The notes: generated from the letters alone by a model not told the origin. A stretch of DNA of 64,000 nt from Selaginella moellendorffii (GCF_000143415.4 NW_003314276.1:248899-312898), one strand, 5' to 3'. Positions 1-14,067 are shown, counted from the first letter of the stretch. Numbers and translations: made by a program.

Positions 1-260
1 GGGGTTCCAAATGTATAGTAGGGATAGTGGTTGAAGTGTATATTCGACCACCTAAGACATTACTTTAGCTCCCACTAGGTTTTGTCGCTCCTTGTTTTGT
101 GTCTAGCTTGGGTTTAAGCCCAAGCTCCATACTGCTCTAGTCAATGGGGTACCCTCCTCTTCACATTAAGCCACTAGTATGCCAAAATTGTGCCAAACAC
201 TATCTGACACTATTTTGCATACAGGTGTTGGATACGGGGAGCTAGTGCTTGTGGGATTGT
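1..260 (+). repeat. LTR-L family fragment
   Basis: This stretch matches, with many substitutions, the middle of the 1150-bp LTRs at 7927-9076 and 14068-15217; for example GGGGTTCCAAATGTATAGTA opens the window and recurs at 8525 and 14666. It is an old, truncated LTR entering from the left edge. No gene is seen. Confidence 0.75.
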
Positions 261-379
261 ATCAAACCCTCGTTTTGTAGCACAATGGGCTTAGACTTCA
301 ACTCTAAATTCAAGTGTGTTACACTAGTACAAGTCGATTGTCGCTAATAAGGAGTAGCTTCAAGAACCAAGTCAATCTC

Positions 380-1500
380 ATGCTGAATTCCTCATTCGGG
401 AGGCAAACCATCAAGTAACTCATTTAGAAATACATCACAAAACTCCTCTTGAATAGAATCCACCCAAGCTCCATACCTACAAATGTATTCCAAATTGGAC
501 ATGATTATATTAGAAAGAAACAGGCACACCATGAAAGAACAAGGTATCTTAAGTGTGTATGTCACCAACTCCAAAGCATTAATCAAGGGAGTATCATTAT
601 TGTCTATCCTAACAATCTCTTTCACAGTGTTACTATTAAGCACCAGGTTAGAATAATAAGATAAAGAAAGAGCCTTACAATCAAGTGATCACCCCTTTAG
701 CCAATTTGTTTTGGGTGTAAGGGATAGGATCCTAACAATCACCAACTTCAATACATAGGATATTACTCTCCTAATTAATCCCTAGCTTCCTATCAAAGAA
801 CTATTCCTTCCCAAGAATAACATCTATGCAACTAAGATGTATAATCTAGAAGGAAGGATGGTCGAGAATCCCTTGAACCATCAAAGGAACACTCAGAGCT
901 TATTCACCATAAATACAAGTGTTACATCCATCTACTATAACTATCTTATAGATTATTGAACTCTTTTTCATAGGTAAACCAAGCTTCTTCACCACCTTGG
1001 AGCTCAAAAAGTTATGAGTAGCACCTAAATAAAAAAAATACTAATAGCATTACCCTGAATGTCCCCTTTAGCCTTCATAAGTTAATTACACATAGAACCA
1101 TTAAGCTCTATAGAGTTGATACAAACTCAAGACTTAGATTCTTGAACTTTTGCCATAGGGTTTGGAAGAGCCACCATAGCAAATGCTTGAGCCATATTTA
1201 TAATGAATTCCACCACATTCACCTTAGCATTTTTTGATCCCTTCATAAGAGGATAATCCTTGCAATGATATACAGCCTTGTAACAATAAAAATAATTACC
1301 CCCTAACTTATCCTTTTCACACTAGTCTAAACAAGATTTTCTGCCCTTATGACCATCTCCACTCTTCAAGCCACAATAGAACAATGGCTATTTCTTCCCA
1401 AATATGAAGCATTGGTGGGTTGGTCATCACGTTGATTACCCTGTAGACCATCACATTGACCATAGTTAACCAAGTTGATTGATGGTTTTGGTGAAAATAT
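380..1500 (-). pseudogene. Decayed Ty3/gypsy-like gag-protease remnant
   Basis: On the minus strand about 1260-1380 translates to a zinc-knuckle-like stretch (CYK...HCKDYP), and about 880-1030 translates to a retropepsin-like stretch with GATHNFLSSKVVKKLGLP, followed further on by the DVILGK-type motif expected near the end of gypsy proteases. Stops and frame changes interrupt it throughout, so it is not functional. The order (zinc knuckle, then protease) is that of a Ty3/gypsy Gag-Pol polyprotein. The usual catalytic DSGA is not seen as such, only GAT. No reverse transcriptase was recognised next to it. Confidence 0.6.
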
Positions 1501-1527
1501 CTAAGCCTTATTGATAGCACCAGTTAA

Positions 1528-2208
1528 TGTGTAAGTGACTAATTTTTCCATTTTACTTTAGTCACTTAACCAAATCTTTGACCATTTGGAGGAGTCTCAT
1601 TCATAACCTCCATAAATCTAATTCTTGACTTGGGCACATGAATACCACCTATGCCACTCCACCTTTACACTAGGTCCAAATGCTCCATGTGTCCAATCTT
1701 ATGACTGACACCCAAAGGTATCACCAACATATCAACCCATTACACTAAAGCCAGGCCCATTCACCCTTGTCACATCAGTAATCCAAGAGCACATGCATCA
1801 TAGTCCCATCTCTTAAAAATTGAGCCTTGAGTGGTCATCTCTTAACTACACCTTAGCACCCTTAGGATGCTCGAAGACGCAAGGAACACCCTTCCCCAAT
1901 GTCCCTTCTTTAGTTCCCACTAAATCCTTCATCCACAACTGTGCTTGCAAACACCATCACTGGGTCAGGGTATAAAGGCCCGACTGCTAAGTCCCACTAA
2001 CCTCTAGGACTTCCTCACCATGTGATTGTATCTTGGTCACACTAAACAAGAGGATTTCTTCCTTTCCACACTTTGGAACTTTAAGACAACATTTTGAAAC
2101 CCTGTTGCCCTATACGGGCCTTATGAATACTCTCCCCACTTTCCACCTTTAGATATCCTAGTCATATGGCTAGAGTGAGGTTTTGATGAGCTACGCTAGG
2201 TAACCAAA
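1528..2208 (+). repeat. Partial LTR-A copy
   Basis: Begins TGTAAGTGACTAATTTTTCC like the complete LTR-A copies and follows them through the CTTGGAGGAGTCTCACTC-like block, but stops before the minisatellite and is directly followed by a second LTR-A start at 2209. It is a truncated, diverged copy. Confidence 0.65.
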
Positions 2209-3864
2209 TGTAAGTGACTAATTTTTTCATCCTACTTTAGCCACTTAACCACATTTGACCTCTTGGAGGAGTCTCACTCACAACCTCCATAAATCCTATT
2301 CTAGACTTGGGGCTTGCTATCCCCGAGAATGGCATTCCTGATGCTCAACCTTTGCACTTGGTCCAAGTGCTCAACGTATCTGGTCCCAAGACTGACACCC
2401 CAAGGTACCACCAACATACCAGCCTGTTACGCTAAAGCCATGCCCATTCACTTTGGTCACACTAGTGGTCCAACACCACCTACATTGCAGTCCCATCTCT
2501 CAACAACTAGGCCATCCATCCAAGAGTGACCATCCAAGATCCACTCCTTAGCATCCTTAAGATGCCTGCAGACAGGGGGAACCACGTTCCCCAATATCCC
2601 TTTTACAGTCTCCACCAAGTCCCTTTTCTGTCCATGGCCGAGTTTGCCTACACTGCTACTGGGACAAGGCCCACAGGCCTGACCACTAAGTCCCACTGTC
2701 CTCTGGGACTTTCTCACCACATGACCATATCCTTCGTCACCACATCAGAAGACTACTCCTCTTCCATTTTACAATTTGGGACTTTGGGACAACATTTCAG
2801 AATACCATGGCCTTACGCAAGCCTTGTGGGTACTTTCCCCACTTTCCGCCTTTGTGTGCTCTAGCCATGGGCTTAGAGCGAGGTTCCATTGAGCCACACT
2901 AGGTATCCAAGTAGGTAGTGCCACCCACACTTGGACTGGGAGCATTGATCATTCGATCTCCTGGGGGAACTAGAGCTGGCTCTTGGACACTTTACCAAGC
3001 TACCCCACTTGACAGTCTGTATTCACTCTAGCCTTCGATCTCCCAGTGGTTATCCCATCACCCAACACCTAGGTACAGCCTTTCTGGGCCAAACTGGCTC
3101 CACTGGAGTCCTCCCCCTACTAAATTTTTGGAGCTCACCAAACCCCCCAGAGTCTAGGAGACGAACGCTTTGGGCTTTCACACTCAAATTCGGACTCGGA
3201 CTCAGACTCGGACTTAGACTTGGACTTGGACTCAGACTCAGACTTGGACTCAGACTCGGACTCGGACTCGGACTCGGACTTAGACTCGGACTCGGACTCG
3301 AACTCGGACTCGGACTCAGACTCGGACTCGTACTCGGCCTCGGTCTCAGTCCCGGTCTCAGTCTCGGTCCCGGTCCCGATCCCGGTTCCGGTCTCGGTCT
3401 CGGTCTCAACCTCAGACTCCATGTTGGGTCCTTCTCAGAGTCCATCTCGGACTCCAACTCAGTCCATCTCAGACTCCATCTCGGGTCCATCTCAGACTCC
3501 ATCTTGGGTCCATCTCGGACTCCATCTCGGTCCATCTCGAACTCCATCTCGGGTCCATCTTGGCCTCCATCTCAGACTCCATTTCGGGTCCATCTCAAAC
3601 TCCATCTTGGACTCCATCTCGGGTCCATCTCAAACTCCACCATGTGTCATGTGTTGGTCCTCTTGTGTCCCTTTTCTAGAGACTCTTATTGCTCACTCCA
3701 TGCTCATTCCTTGAGCACTCCATTGGGAGTCTCACTCTCACTCTTGACCTTTCAAGTCGGAGCTTTTAGTCCAAACGTGTTATGCTCGTTTGGCTTTTGC
3801 TTTAGCCACTACCATATGGCACCTTTTTAGCTCCACTTTGGGGCTTAGGGATTTGTGTCTCACA
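2209..3864 (+). repeat. LTR-A solo-LTR-like copy with minisatellite
   Basis: Starts TGTAAGTGACTAA and ends GGGATTTGTGTCTCACA, giving the TG...CA ends of an LTR; length about 1656 bp. Positions about 3185-3620 are a GACTCGG/GTCTCGG/CCATCTCGG minisatellite. Just upstream lies the block GCTTTGGGCTTTCAC shared with other LTR families. The same sequence recurs at 5811-7440 (minus), 16266-17560, 17561-18502 and 19553-21325 (minus). Flanking 5-mers do not match, so no target duplication is claimed. Long open frames here (Ser-Asp, Leu-Gly or Arg-Pro repeats) are minisatellite artefacts. Confidence 0.7.
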
Positions 3865-5810
3865 ACTCCACCACCCATAAATGAAGTTTGATGTCTTCAT
3901 CGAATGATAAACCATTTTATAAAGTAACATCAGCATGTATTACGTTTTCCATCCTTGGCACCTAGCCAATATTCGTCAATGGTTTGATACCGAAGGCTCG
4001 CCATGCCTTGTCCAACCTCTAAGGAGCATAGTGTCTCCAGCATAGACACTCATTTGACCACCTTATGTGGTACTCTCCCTTTTATTGGTTTAGCTCTTGC
4101 TAAACCCATTAGACACACCTTCTCTAGCTCAATCCCACTACTTTTATTGACTTCTCAAATTCTATTGACATAACAAGTTCAACTTGGAATTTTTAATTTT
4201 GACTTTTCGAAGTCAATTTCCTTGGTGTCTCTGACACTTTTCATTGCACATATTGTGCAACTTCACTTCTCCATCCTAGGAAGTTCTCCATTTGAGGGCA
4301 CCATCATCCTCTTTTCTATTTTGTGCCACCTTTGGCACCAAGTTCCAGCTATCGTAAGTTGTGCTAGAGTTGTCTATAGCCTATCATTTGACTACTTTGC
4401 CGTTCCCTCCTTTAGAGCTTTCACCTTTGCCAACTTGGAGCATTTAGGAATCCATCTTTGGAAGCACACTTTCTTTCTCACAATCTATTAGCATCTAACA
4501 AATTAGTGTTTCATGCCTAACTTTGCCATTTATATTCCTTCCAATGAACTTTATGGCCCACACTTGGCCACTATTTTTTTTCTTTTATCAGTTGATTGTT
4601 GCACTTAGCAACATAGGATTCCTACCTCCATTTTCAAGGTATCCTTTTGGTTCCATGGCAAAGGCTTTACTTTGCTAAGTCTAGAGAGTGCTCACCCCTA
4701 GTAGGTCTCTTTAGCATTTTTTGTTACGGGCTCTGTACACGGCCCAACTTTGCAACCCTCCCATGGGTCTCTCCCAGAGACTATTTTTTTGGACTTACTA
4801 TACCATTGTATTGGCACAACTGATTTCCCTTTAAGTGTCCTTCCCACTTGGTCACCTTAACCAAGTCACACCCTTATTAATAGTTCAAATCAACACTTTG
4901 AACTAAGAAACATATTCCTTAACCTAAACAAAGACTTTATCCTTGTTTAGCCATAAGATCACCTAGTGATCTCATCTTGACTTCTTAACAAGTCTACCAA
5001 TAGTAACTAGGTTTGGATTTGTTCCTCTGACTTGCCACTCTTGCTTAGCAAGTCGTCCGACCAATGTAATATGGTTTTATGCATAAGTGTGAAAGTCCTT
5101 GACCATCGACTTTCATTCAAAGTCATCCCTTTTAACACTCAAGAACTACTTCCCCAACCTTGATAGCATTGCATTATAACAAGCTTCAAGACCACACTTT
5201 TTTGTGCCACTTTGATTTCGCGTGTTCTATGAACCATTTACACTTGGCTTTCTAGATACTACGCTACCTAGAATTGTCTTTGAGAACCTTGAAGGAACTC
5301 TGTCCCTTAGCTTGTTAAGGCCTTTCCTTTCTTAAGCTTTCTAATTACCATATGGTCTAACATGGACAATTCCATGCCTTAGACTCTCTATGGCACCACG
5401 GTTGTTAATAATAACATGCTCAAGCGCCCACTTGATTCTCCACTCCCAACTGATATAACCACCCTTGGTTATACTTTTCAAATTCCTATGGTTTAGTTCT
5501 ATCCCTTTACCACTTGCTTTTGGCCTCACACATTTCCTTCAGTTATTCACCTCCAAACTAGGAGAATAGCTTTGCACTTTCTACCATGCCTTAACAAGTA
5601 TTCTTAGGGATGAACGTACCCGATAGCCTAGGGAGTGGTTCCTCAATCTGGGTATGCTCACCTTATAATCCCACACATTAGGATTAATGTTGCTACATAT
5701 AGGCCTTTATATACCCATCACTTATCTTGCCAAAATCCCATTTTTCACTTTGTCCAATATGGGTAAACGAACTTCTCTTGTCTCTGCAACCTTAGACATT
5801 TGGATAGCAC
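3865..5810. other. Degenerate repeat-derived spacer, no gene
   Basis: No coding region with recognisable similarity was found. About 4860-5000 recurs at 43020-43140, and about 5340-5530 recurs inverted near 24890-24990, so this is decayed dispersed repeat DNA, probably retrotransposon internal sequence. Confidence 0.55.
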
Positions 5811-7440
5811 TGTGAGACACAAAATCCCTAGGCCCCAAAGTGGAGCTGGAAGGGTGCCACGTGGTAGTGGCCGAAGCAAAAGCCAAACAAGTGTAACACG
5901 TTTGGACTAAAAGCTCCGACTTGAAAGGTCGAGAGCGGGAGTGGAACTCCCAACAAAGTGCTCGAGGAACAAGCACAAAGTGAGCAATAAGCAAGGCTCC
6001 AAAAAGGGACCCAAAAAGGACCAACACATGACACGTGGAAGTGTCCGAGGTGGAGTCCGATATGGAGTCCGAGATGGAGTCCGAGATGGAGTCCGACATG
6101 GAGTCCGAAGTGGAGTCTGAGATGGAGTCCGAGATGGACCAAGACGGAGTCCGAGATGGAGTCCGAGATGGACCCGAGATGGAGTTCGAGATGGAGTCCG
6201 AGATGGACCAAGATGGAGTCCGAGATGGAGTCCGAGATGGACCCGAGATGGAATCCGAGATGGAGTCCAAGAAGGACCCAAGATGTAGTCTGAGGTCGAG
6301 ACCGAGACCGGGACCGAGACCGAGACCGAGACCGGGACCGAGACCGGGACCGAGACCGAGACCGAGGCGGAGGCCGAGAGCGAGCCCGAGTCCGAGTCCG
6401 AGTCCAAGTCCGAGTCTGAGTTCGAGTCCGAGTTCGAGTCTGAGAGGGTGAAAGCCCAAAGCGTTCGTCTCCTAGACCCTGGGGGGTTTGGTGAGCTCCA
6501 AAAGTATAGTAAGGGGGAGGACTGCAGTGGAGCCAGTTTGGCCAGGAAAGGCCAGTTTGGCCTAGGAAGGCCAGACCCAGTGTTGGGTGATGAACTGACC
6601 ACTGGGAAGTCCAAGACTAGAGTGAATACAGACCGACAAGCGGGGTAGCTTGGTGAAGTGTTCAAGAGCCGGCTCTAGTTCCCCCGGGAGATCGACTGGC
6701 CGATGCTCCCAGTCCAAGTGTGGGTGGCACTACCTACTTGGATACCAGGCATGGCTCAACGGAACCTCGCTCTAAGCCCATGGCTAGAGCACCTAAAGGC
6801 GAAAGGCGGGGAGAGTACCCAGGTGGCTCGCGTAAGGCCACGGTGTTCCGGAATGTTGTCCCAAAGGCCTAGACTGTGGAAAGGAAGAGGAGCAGTCCTC
6901 TGGGGTAGTGACCAAGGACACAGTCGTGTGGTGAGGAAGTCCCAGAGGACCGTGGGACTTAGTGGTCGGGCCGGTGGGCCTCGATCCAATGGTAGTGTTG
7001 GTGAACACGGCCGTGGGCAGAAAGGGACTTGGTGGGAACCAGAAAAGGGATATTGGGGAAGGCTATTCCCCTTGTCTGTGGGCACCCGAAGGATGCTAAG
7101 GAGTGGATCTGGAATGATCACTCATGGACGGATGGTCCAGTCCTTGAGAGATGAGATTGTGATACAGGTGGTGTTAGACCACCGGTATGACCAAGGTAAA
7201 GGGGCATGGCCTTAGCGTAATGGGCTAGTATGTCGGTGGTACCTTGGGGTGTTGGTCTTGGGACCGGACACATGGAGCACTTGGACTAAGTGCAAGGGAT
7301 GAGTGGCATGGATGCCATTCTCGGGGCTAGTAAGTCCCAAGCTCTGAATTGGACTTAAGGAGGTTGTGAGTGAGACTCCTCCAAGTGGTCGAAGGTGTGG
7401 TTAAGTGACTAAAATAGAATGGAAAAATTATTCGCTTACA
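5811..7440 (-). repeat. LTR-A copy, inverted, with target duplication
   Basis: Reverse-orientation LTR-A of about 1630 bp: the plus strand reads TGTGAGACACAAAATCCC at the left and AATTATTCGCTTACA at the right. Flanks are AGCAC (5806-5810) and AACAC (7441-7445), a 5-bp target duplication with one mismatch, which supports a solo LTR. The minisatellite lies at about 6035-6450. Confidence 0.7.
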
Positions 7441-7926
7441 AACACCTCCTATCTATCATTCGTTAAGGATTTAATCCCTTGGGCCTTATTTATTGCCCTC
7501 GCGACATCAAACACCACCTCTTAGTGTTCTAGAGTGTTTAGGTGTCATAATGATGGCCTATTTAACAATGAGCATTCCCTTTTATGATATTGACTTACTA
7601 TATCACAACATAAGCAATTTATCCTCCATAAGAGTATATCTAACTTCCTTATGCCATTAAGAAGTCTTGGGTAGCTACCCTCTACCAGTTTAACAAATTA
7701 TTTTGCAACTTTTCTTTAGTTGCCTCATAGTTGTTAAGTCCAACAACTCATTGCTAATGCTTCCACACCTCCATCATTATCTGGGTCACCACACTCCAAT
7801 TGTATGCCTTCCAACTTAGGTTATGCCATTCCCATTTCCATTAGAATTCCTTTGAGAAGGGGGTTCTCGTGAACCCACCAACTTGACCTCAAAGTATTAC
7901 ACCTTGGCATATTTGGTGTTTCCCCA

Positions 7927-9076
7927 TGTCGCGCATGTGACTTCGGGTATCGAAAGTTACCTGTCGGCTAGTCCTTACGGACACTCTTACCTTACTGCCA
8001 CGATGGCAGGAGGTCGGTATTGCTGGACCCATTATCAGTTTCCACCTAAGCTAGTTGAGAAACTGGTCATCACATGTGCACTTAGACCGGAAGGGCACTA
8101 AGGAAGGAAATCCTAAGTTGTCATTTAGTCAAGCAGACTTGACACGGTGATGAGAAACTCATGATGTTGGCTTGCACTTGCTAGTGTTAGGAACCCCCGC
8201 GATATTGAGATTGGTCCCTCAATATTCGCTAGATGATAGCTTACCGTGTCTGCCAAACACCCTCGCTATCATGCCCTTTGTGTTAGTCTCATTTCGGTCC
8301 CAAATACTATTTATGGAAAGTGTCTAGATTTGCTCATTTGGCATATCTACGGAATGTAGAGATCGGCCTGAACACAATGGTGTTCGTCCCGTGTCCAAAT
8401 TCACAATCTAAGGACATTCCATATTTAGTAAGTTTCGAGTTTGTCCCAGAGACTAACTCCTGATACTAAGGGAGGCTTGGGGTGAAAGCCCAAAGCGTGT
8501 GTTCCTCAAGGGGGGGGGGCTATGGGGGGTTCCAAATGTATAGTAGGGATAGTGGGTAGGTCGGGCATGGCCGACCAACCTGAGGCATAGTCTAGCTCCC
8601 GCTTGCGTGCCTGTCCTTGTTCTGCGTCCGGCTTGGGTCTAAGCCCAAGTTCCATTCCATGCTAGTTGGTGGAGTACCCATATCCTCACGTTAGGCCACC
8701 GGTATGCCGAAATAGCGCCAGACTCCGTTTGGCTCCGTTTTGCGTGCTGGTCCTGGCATTGGTATGCTGGTTGCTCCAGGACTGTTCCAAGTCACTCCGG
8801 GCTCCTGTCCCTTCGCTCCTTGGGCTATATGCTCGGGAGTTGCTCCGTGGTCCGGTTTCATCACTCCTTGGCGTCACGCTTGGGAGTTTGGCACCGTTCC
8901 TTCGTTCAGTGGCCCAAGGCCCTGAACCTCGGGTTCCTATGGACACGTGGCACGGACACGTGGTATGTGACACATGGCATCTGTCACGTGGCACAAAGAG
9001 GGTTTAGGTTCCGCTTCGTGGTGTTATCCTATGGTAAATCACCATAGGATAAAGGGTCAAAACCACGTGCGCTACA
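7927..9076 (+). repeat. 5' LTR of LARD-like element (LTR-L)
   Basis: 1150 bp with TG...CA ends. It contains a G10 run near 8510-8519 and the core block GGGTGAAAGCCCAAAGCG...GGGGTTCCAAATGTATAG that is also found in LTR-A and LTR-B. Small open frames inside occur identically in the 3' LTR and are not taken as genes. Confidence 0.92.
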
Positions 9077-9078
9077 TT

Positions 9079-9089
9079 TGGTATCAGAG
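9079..9089 (+). other. Primer binding site, tRNA-iMet type
   Basis: TGGTATCAGAG lies 2 bp after the 5' LTR end, the classic position and sequence of plant retrotransposon primer binding sites complementary to initiator tRNA-Met. Confidence 0.9.
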
Positions 9090-12000
9090 AATGAGTCTCA
9101 GTGAGTACTATTCAATGAGATTGGGCAACTAGTCTCGTTGCATACGCAGAGATGAAAACGATGATCCGAGTGGGTACACGTTTTGGTGCAAAGACTTCGC
9201 ATTGGTTCCTTGGGATAGGTTTTGGTTACCTCTGTGTTTCATAATATGTGAGCTTGTGCTTGGGCTCATAGGATGGTTTGGAGATGTTCCGTTTGCACGA
9301 GTTTGAGCTTGAGGTCGTGAGTGAGGCACATTAGCAACTCGAGGTTACACTTTGAGTTGGCAGGATTAATGTTAGCCTATCAGTGGTTCCATGAGTTGTT
9401 CCATGTACCATAGGTGCAAATAAACTTTCCCTGAGTTTGTTATGAGTGGCAAATAGGCTGGTCCGTAGCTATTTAGCACGGCACTAGTGGATCCTTCCTA
9501 GGCATGATTATAATTGGATCAGTCAAGACTGTAGGGAATAGTCTATTGGTTCAAGTAATCATTGCCGTGCTCTCTCATAAACTTTTCTTGGATTGAACTG
9601 AAGGCAGTGCGAAAGCAAGCTTGAGGTTTGGTCAAAGATGAGACCGAAAAGAGAGTCATCGGGGACGGAGGATCAAATACGTAAATCATTTTCTCTTCTT
9701 GGAGAGATGATTTGCAACGAGGTGTTAACTCATTGCTTGTGTTCACATCATGCAATCAAGAGTCCCTATCTTGATGCATGTTGGAGATGGTGGTTTTACA
9801 ATAGTGAGTTATGGGATGGATAGTGGTGAAACACTAAACCATTTTATCTAGGCTCGCTATTGGAAGACTTGGGTTGCAATGCTCAATTCTTTTCCGGGGA
9901 ACCTTGCTATTGCTCCTTGAGTAGCTTGGTGTTGGATTAGTGTTGAGTTTGGTCGGAAAGAGAGTGGCATGAGCTTGTCCGTGTTGTGAACGAAAGTTAG
10001 TGGTGTTGGGTGTCGTAAACCTCTATTGGTGGAGTGTGGCATTTATGTTGCATTTTGTCGAATCGAGTTGGCATTTGATACTCACATAAACATTTGAAGT
10101 AATGACATAGGCATTGCTCATTGCGTTACTCAATTGATGATCAAGTCATTGTGATGCTTATATCATATCCATGTGATAAAGAGTAATGCGTTTACGAAGT
10201 TGCTTGAGTAAATGATGATCAACCCCAAAGTGGTTGATGGAGAAGCTAGTCTACTTGCACGAAGTAGCATTGTAGTAGCTTTGACTGGATTCTCAATGGT
10301 GGTCCATTATGCTAAGCTTAAGTTGGTACCTTGTTTCCTTAAGTTTGCCCATTAGGTGTTGGTAAAAAGAGTTATAGCATTCACTAGCTATGGCTTGTTG
10401 GTTGATCCATTAACACTTGGAGTAGATTGTTGGATAGAGAAGATGTGTAGTTGGGGCATTGACATCACTAACACTTGTGTTAGTGAAAGTGGCATTGTTA
10501 TTTTAAGTGATGAGGAATTTTCCTTGGACCTTGATTTTCCATGTCATTTTTCTTGTTAGTGTTTTGGCTTCACATTGGATTTTGAAGGTAATCGAAGAAG
10601 AGTGTTAGTGCAATGTGGATATCCGAAGATGTGGTCTTCGTGATCAAGCCTTGGATGTTCCATTTGCATTTTACGGATGTCGGAGTTGGATGTCGAAAGG
10701 ATGGGCAAAAAGATATTCGATGCTTAAGCATATTATTGGTCATGAGAATTTGTGTTGAGGTGAACCTATGTGAAGTCGTTAGTAGGAGGAAGTTGGTTGA
10801 GTCTTGAAAGTTTGCAATCCTGGACTGAGAGTCATTCTTTCTCTAGGATGGGAAATTTTCCACAAATTTTCTTAGACTTTTCCAATAGCTGGTCTATTGA
10901 TCATTTTGTCCGAAAACCATTCCGTTTTCGAAAGCCAATACAAACTAGTGAAGGGTTGGAGTTGACTTCGGTTGGCTTAGATCTTAGTAAGTAGTTTGTA
11001 TGATACGACCCGAAAGGGATGCTGACTTTTGGGGCTAAGACAATTGAGTTGGATAGAGTTTGGAGTTAGTGTAGAAAAGTGGCCGTTGCACTTTTCTAAG
11101 AAGGGTGACTCTTGTGCCTTTCTTTTGTAGCATTATGCTCGGTGGCAAGTTGCACCTTGCATTTTGTTAAGACTCTATGAGAGTAGTGAGCTCTCACTGA
11201 TCTTGACTTGGTCTTGGTGGCCCTGCGCCTTGGCTGAGGATGGTGATGTCCAACTTAGTTGTTTGAGGTTGAGATGTTGGTACCCGTACTATAGCTTTGT
11301 CTATGAGGAGGTTGTGTACCGATATAGATCCATCTCATGGTCTTCACTTTAGTTTCAGCTGAGTGTTGATCATGCATAGCTAGCCTCTTCAAAGCATGCT
11401 CAGAGCTATTGACTAAATGCATTAGTGAGCTTATTGCGGTTGAGTTGGATTCGAGTGGTCATTTAGTTTGTGCTTGTCTATGAACTTTTATCTCGTACCT
11501 GGGGTATTATGTTCATGTTGGACAAGTATATAACTCGATGACATGAGTTAGTGTTCGGGTCTTGTGAAGGCAAGTTGAAGGGCAATTGTTAGTTGCTTTG
11601 CGATTAGTGATTACTTGTAGACTTTGTCAAAAAGACTGTTGATACTTGCTTTGCTCGATGATAATTTAGCAGTGATGGGCTTGCTTTACCGGATGGTGTT
11701 GCGGAGGATCGTGTCGTTAGACTTACATGAGTTTTTCATGTTGGCATGTCGACTCTACCTCTGTTGATATCATTTGGTTACATTTCGTCCGTAGTGTTAG
11801 ATTTCATTGAGTCTTGGACGTGGTGATTCACTCCTTGATGATGTGTTATCTGTCACTAAGTTTTGCTAAAGGATTGGTCTCGGATACTAAGTATAGTATC
11901 TTCAACTTTGGTTAGCTTGGTTGCTGGAAAGCTCCGAGTGGTGATTCACTCTTGCTTTCTTCTAGCTTTGTCCTGATGTTGATGGTATTGAAGTGATGCC

Positions 12001-14054
12001 TTGTCATTGATATTGTTGATATTGAGACTTGAGTGAAATGAAATGTCTTTCCTTATGATTGATATTGAGTTTCATTAGTCTTGATGAAAAGTGTTGGTGA
12101 TTTGGCTTTAGCTTTGTGTTATTGGCATTTGTGCATTTGCTAGTTAGCAACTGTGTTGACGTTCAAATGAACTGAGTGGCAAGTTGAGTTAGTTGTGTTC
12201 TAGATGAGATTGTTTAGTAAGGGTTAAGCTTTGGCTTTTCCTTGAAAAGTGATTTAGTCGTGGACTATGCTAACTTTACGAGATGATGTGTTAGTGATTG
12301 ATATTGAAGTGATTGAATCCTTGTTGGGTTTGAATTGAGATATATCAATCATTGATGATTCATCTTGCGCTTGTTATGAAGTGCATTACGTCTTGCTATA
12401 GATGGATTCATGGAGGATCGATTAGATGATCACTTGTTAAAGCATAGCTTCGTTATGCTTAGCTTTTGGATTGATGCAGAAATGCTCTTCATTAGCTTTG
12501 GCATTATGAAGTTTGGCTTATGGATGTGTTGAGGAAGATATTGTGGGTTGCACCATGATTTCTTCTTTAGCATTGAAGTTAGCTTTTATGAGACTCGTGA
12601 TCATTATTAGGCAAGACTTAGTTATAGGCTTCTTCGAGCTTTTGGTTCTTGAGTTTTGTGCTCATTGTTCCATTTGTTAGAAGTTGTTGGGGAAGGCATT
12701 TTGGCTCATTAGCTTCGATGTTGAAGTTGGTTTTTGCATCTCGCAATCATTGGTGATGATTGACTATCATCTAGGGTAGTTGATTGTCCTTATCACAAGT
12801 TTTGCTTGATTATTGTTGGTTTGGAATTATTTGCTATTCTTCGGGATGGTAGATTCTTTCTTCAACGATGATTATACATCACTACATTGATGGGCTGATT
12901 AACGATCTTTCATGATAGTTAGTTGTTCTCTTTGATGGCTTTTGGCTTTTCGCAATACCACATGTTTTTTGTGGTTTGCTCTGGATTGGTCTCTTGGGTT
13001 TGAGCCATCAGTCGGATGTTGCTGACACTTGCTTAGGCAACTTGAGTTCCTTGGTGTTATTGGCTGGGATCTATCTGGATTGGCTAGTGCGATGATTGGC
13101 ATGAACACTATATTTGTTTGCTTTGCAACATTCATTTTGTTCTGTTGATTATTGCTTGAGTTAGTTTTGATATATTTGGATGTTATTTCCTTTGGGTGAT
13201 ACATTCGCGAGCATTTTGCTTGTCAGTCAATGATACTTTGTGTTCTTTGAGTTATCTTTCGTAAGTTGTTTAGCATTCTGTCTGCAATCTTTAATAGTTA
13301 AACTTTATCATTGAGTTTACTTAATGATATACTTGCTATTGAATTTTGTTTAATGGTGAATCCTATGTTTACCAATTATGCTGATCTTGGTTGTTCTTAT
13401 ACTATAATACTAGTTTATCGGATGATAACTTACTTGGAATACTTTTGTGTTCTAATCTAAGCTTTATTCACTGATAATTAAATCTCTAAAAATATCATTG
13501 TCTATGACTTTGATATTGTCCATCTATTGATCTTTGAGTTTGGGCCAGTAATGGGTAGACTGGCTTCGGCACTTCGTGTGCATGGTGAAATCTCTAGTCA
13601 TGGGGTAGCTACTGTCGACTGGTCACATAACCCGCCTCTTTGTCGATGTTCCTTATTCCGTTGAAAGGGCGTGACCGTGTAAACAACTCTAAACTGCCTG
13701 TTTACAGTAGTCTATCTAAACCTTACCGACGGGTTTGGTTTCTTTGCTTAGGAGGGTTGGGGCCTCTGGCTTCTCTCTCTATGTTCCTGCGGGCAGGGGC
13801 ATATCACACTTTTGTAAGCTGGGTGACTCCCAGAGCAGCAAGGGTGGCTGATTCCATTGGTCATTTCCTTGTCGGCGACGGCCGGAAGGTGTCTAAGCTG
13901 GTAGCGCATCCGCGTTAGACAAAGAGGTTTCCCCCTAACTCATTTAAGTTGGTGCATTTCTCACATAGTGTGAGTACTGTGAACTTTTTATGGAGTTGTT
14001 TGCTTGGCGGTATTCTAGACTCGAGTATGCATCGACGAGGACGTCGATCTTCCC
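9090..14054. other. Internal region of LARD-like element, no coding capacity seen
   Basis: About 5 kb of T/G-rich sequence. Only scattered short open frames are present and none shows a protease, RT, RNase H or integrase motif by eye. A conserved structured RNA or packaging signal is possible but cannot be shown here. Confidence 0.6.
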
Positions 14055-14067
14055 AAGGGGGGGAGAG
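14055..14067 (+). other. Polypurine tract
   Basis: The 13-purine run AAGGGGGGGAGAG directly precedes the 3' LTR start, as expected for plus-strand priming. Confidence 0.85.

Noticed and set aside
3009-3830. Long open frames on both strands reading Ser-Asp, Ser-Glu, Leu-Gly or Arg-Pro repeats (also near 5722-6665, 20239-20790, 26775-27112, 44638-44866, 59385-59667)
   Set aside because: All lie on the GAGTCC/GACTCGG minisatellite of LTRs, are open in several frames at once, and have no conserved flanks; the frames are a product of a stop-poor repeat.
8666-9007. 113-codon open frame, repeated at 14807-15148
   Set aside because: It is in the LTR and is identical only because the LTRs are duplicates; no domain and overlapping frames on the other strand.
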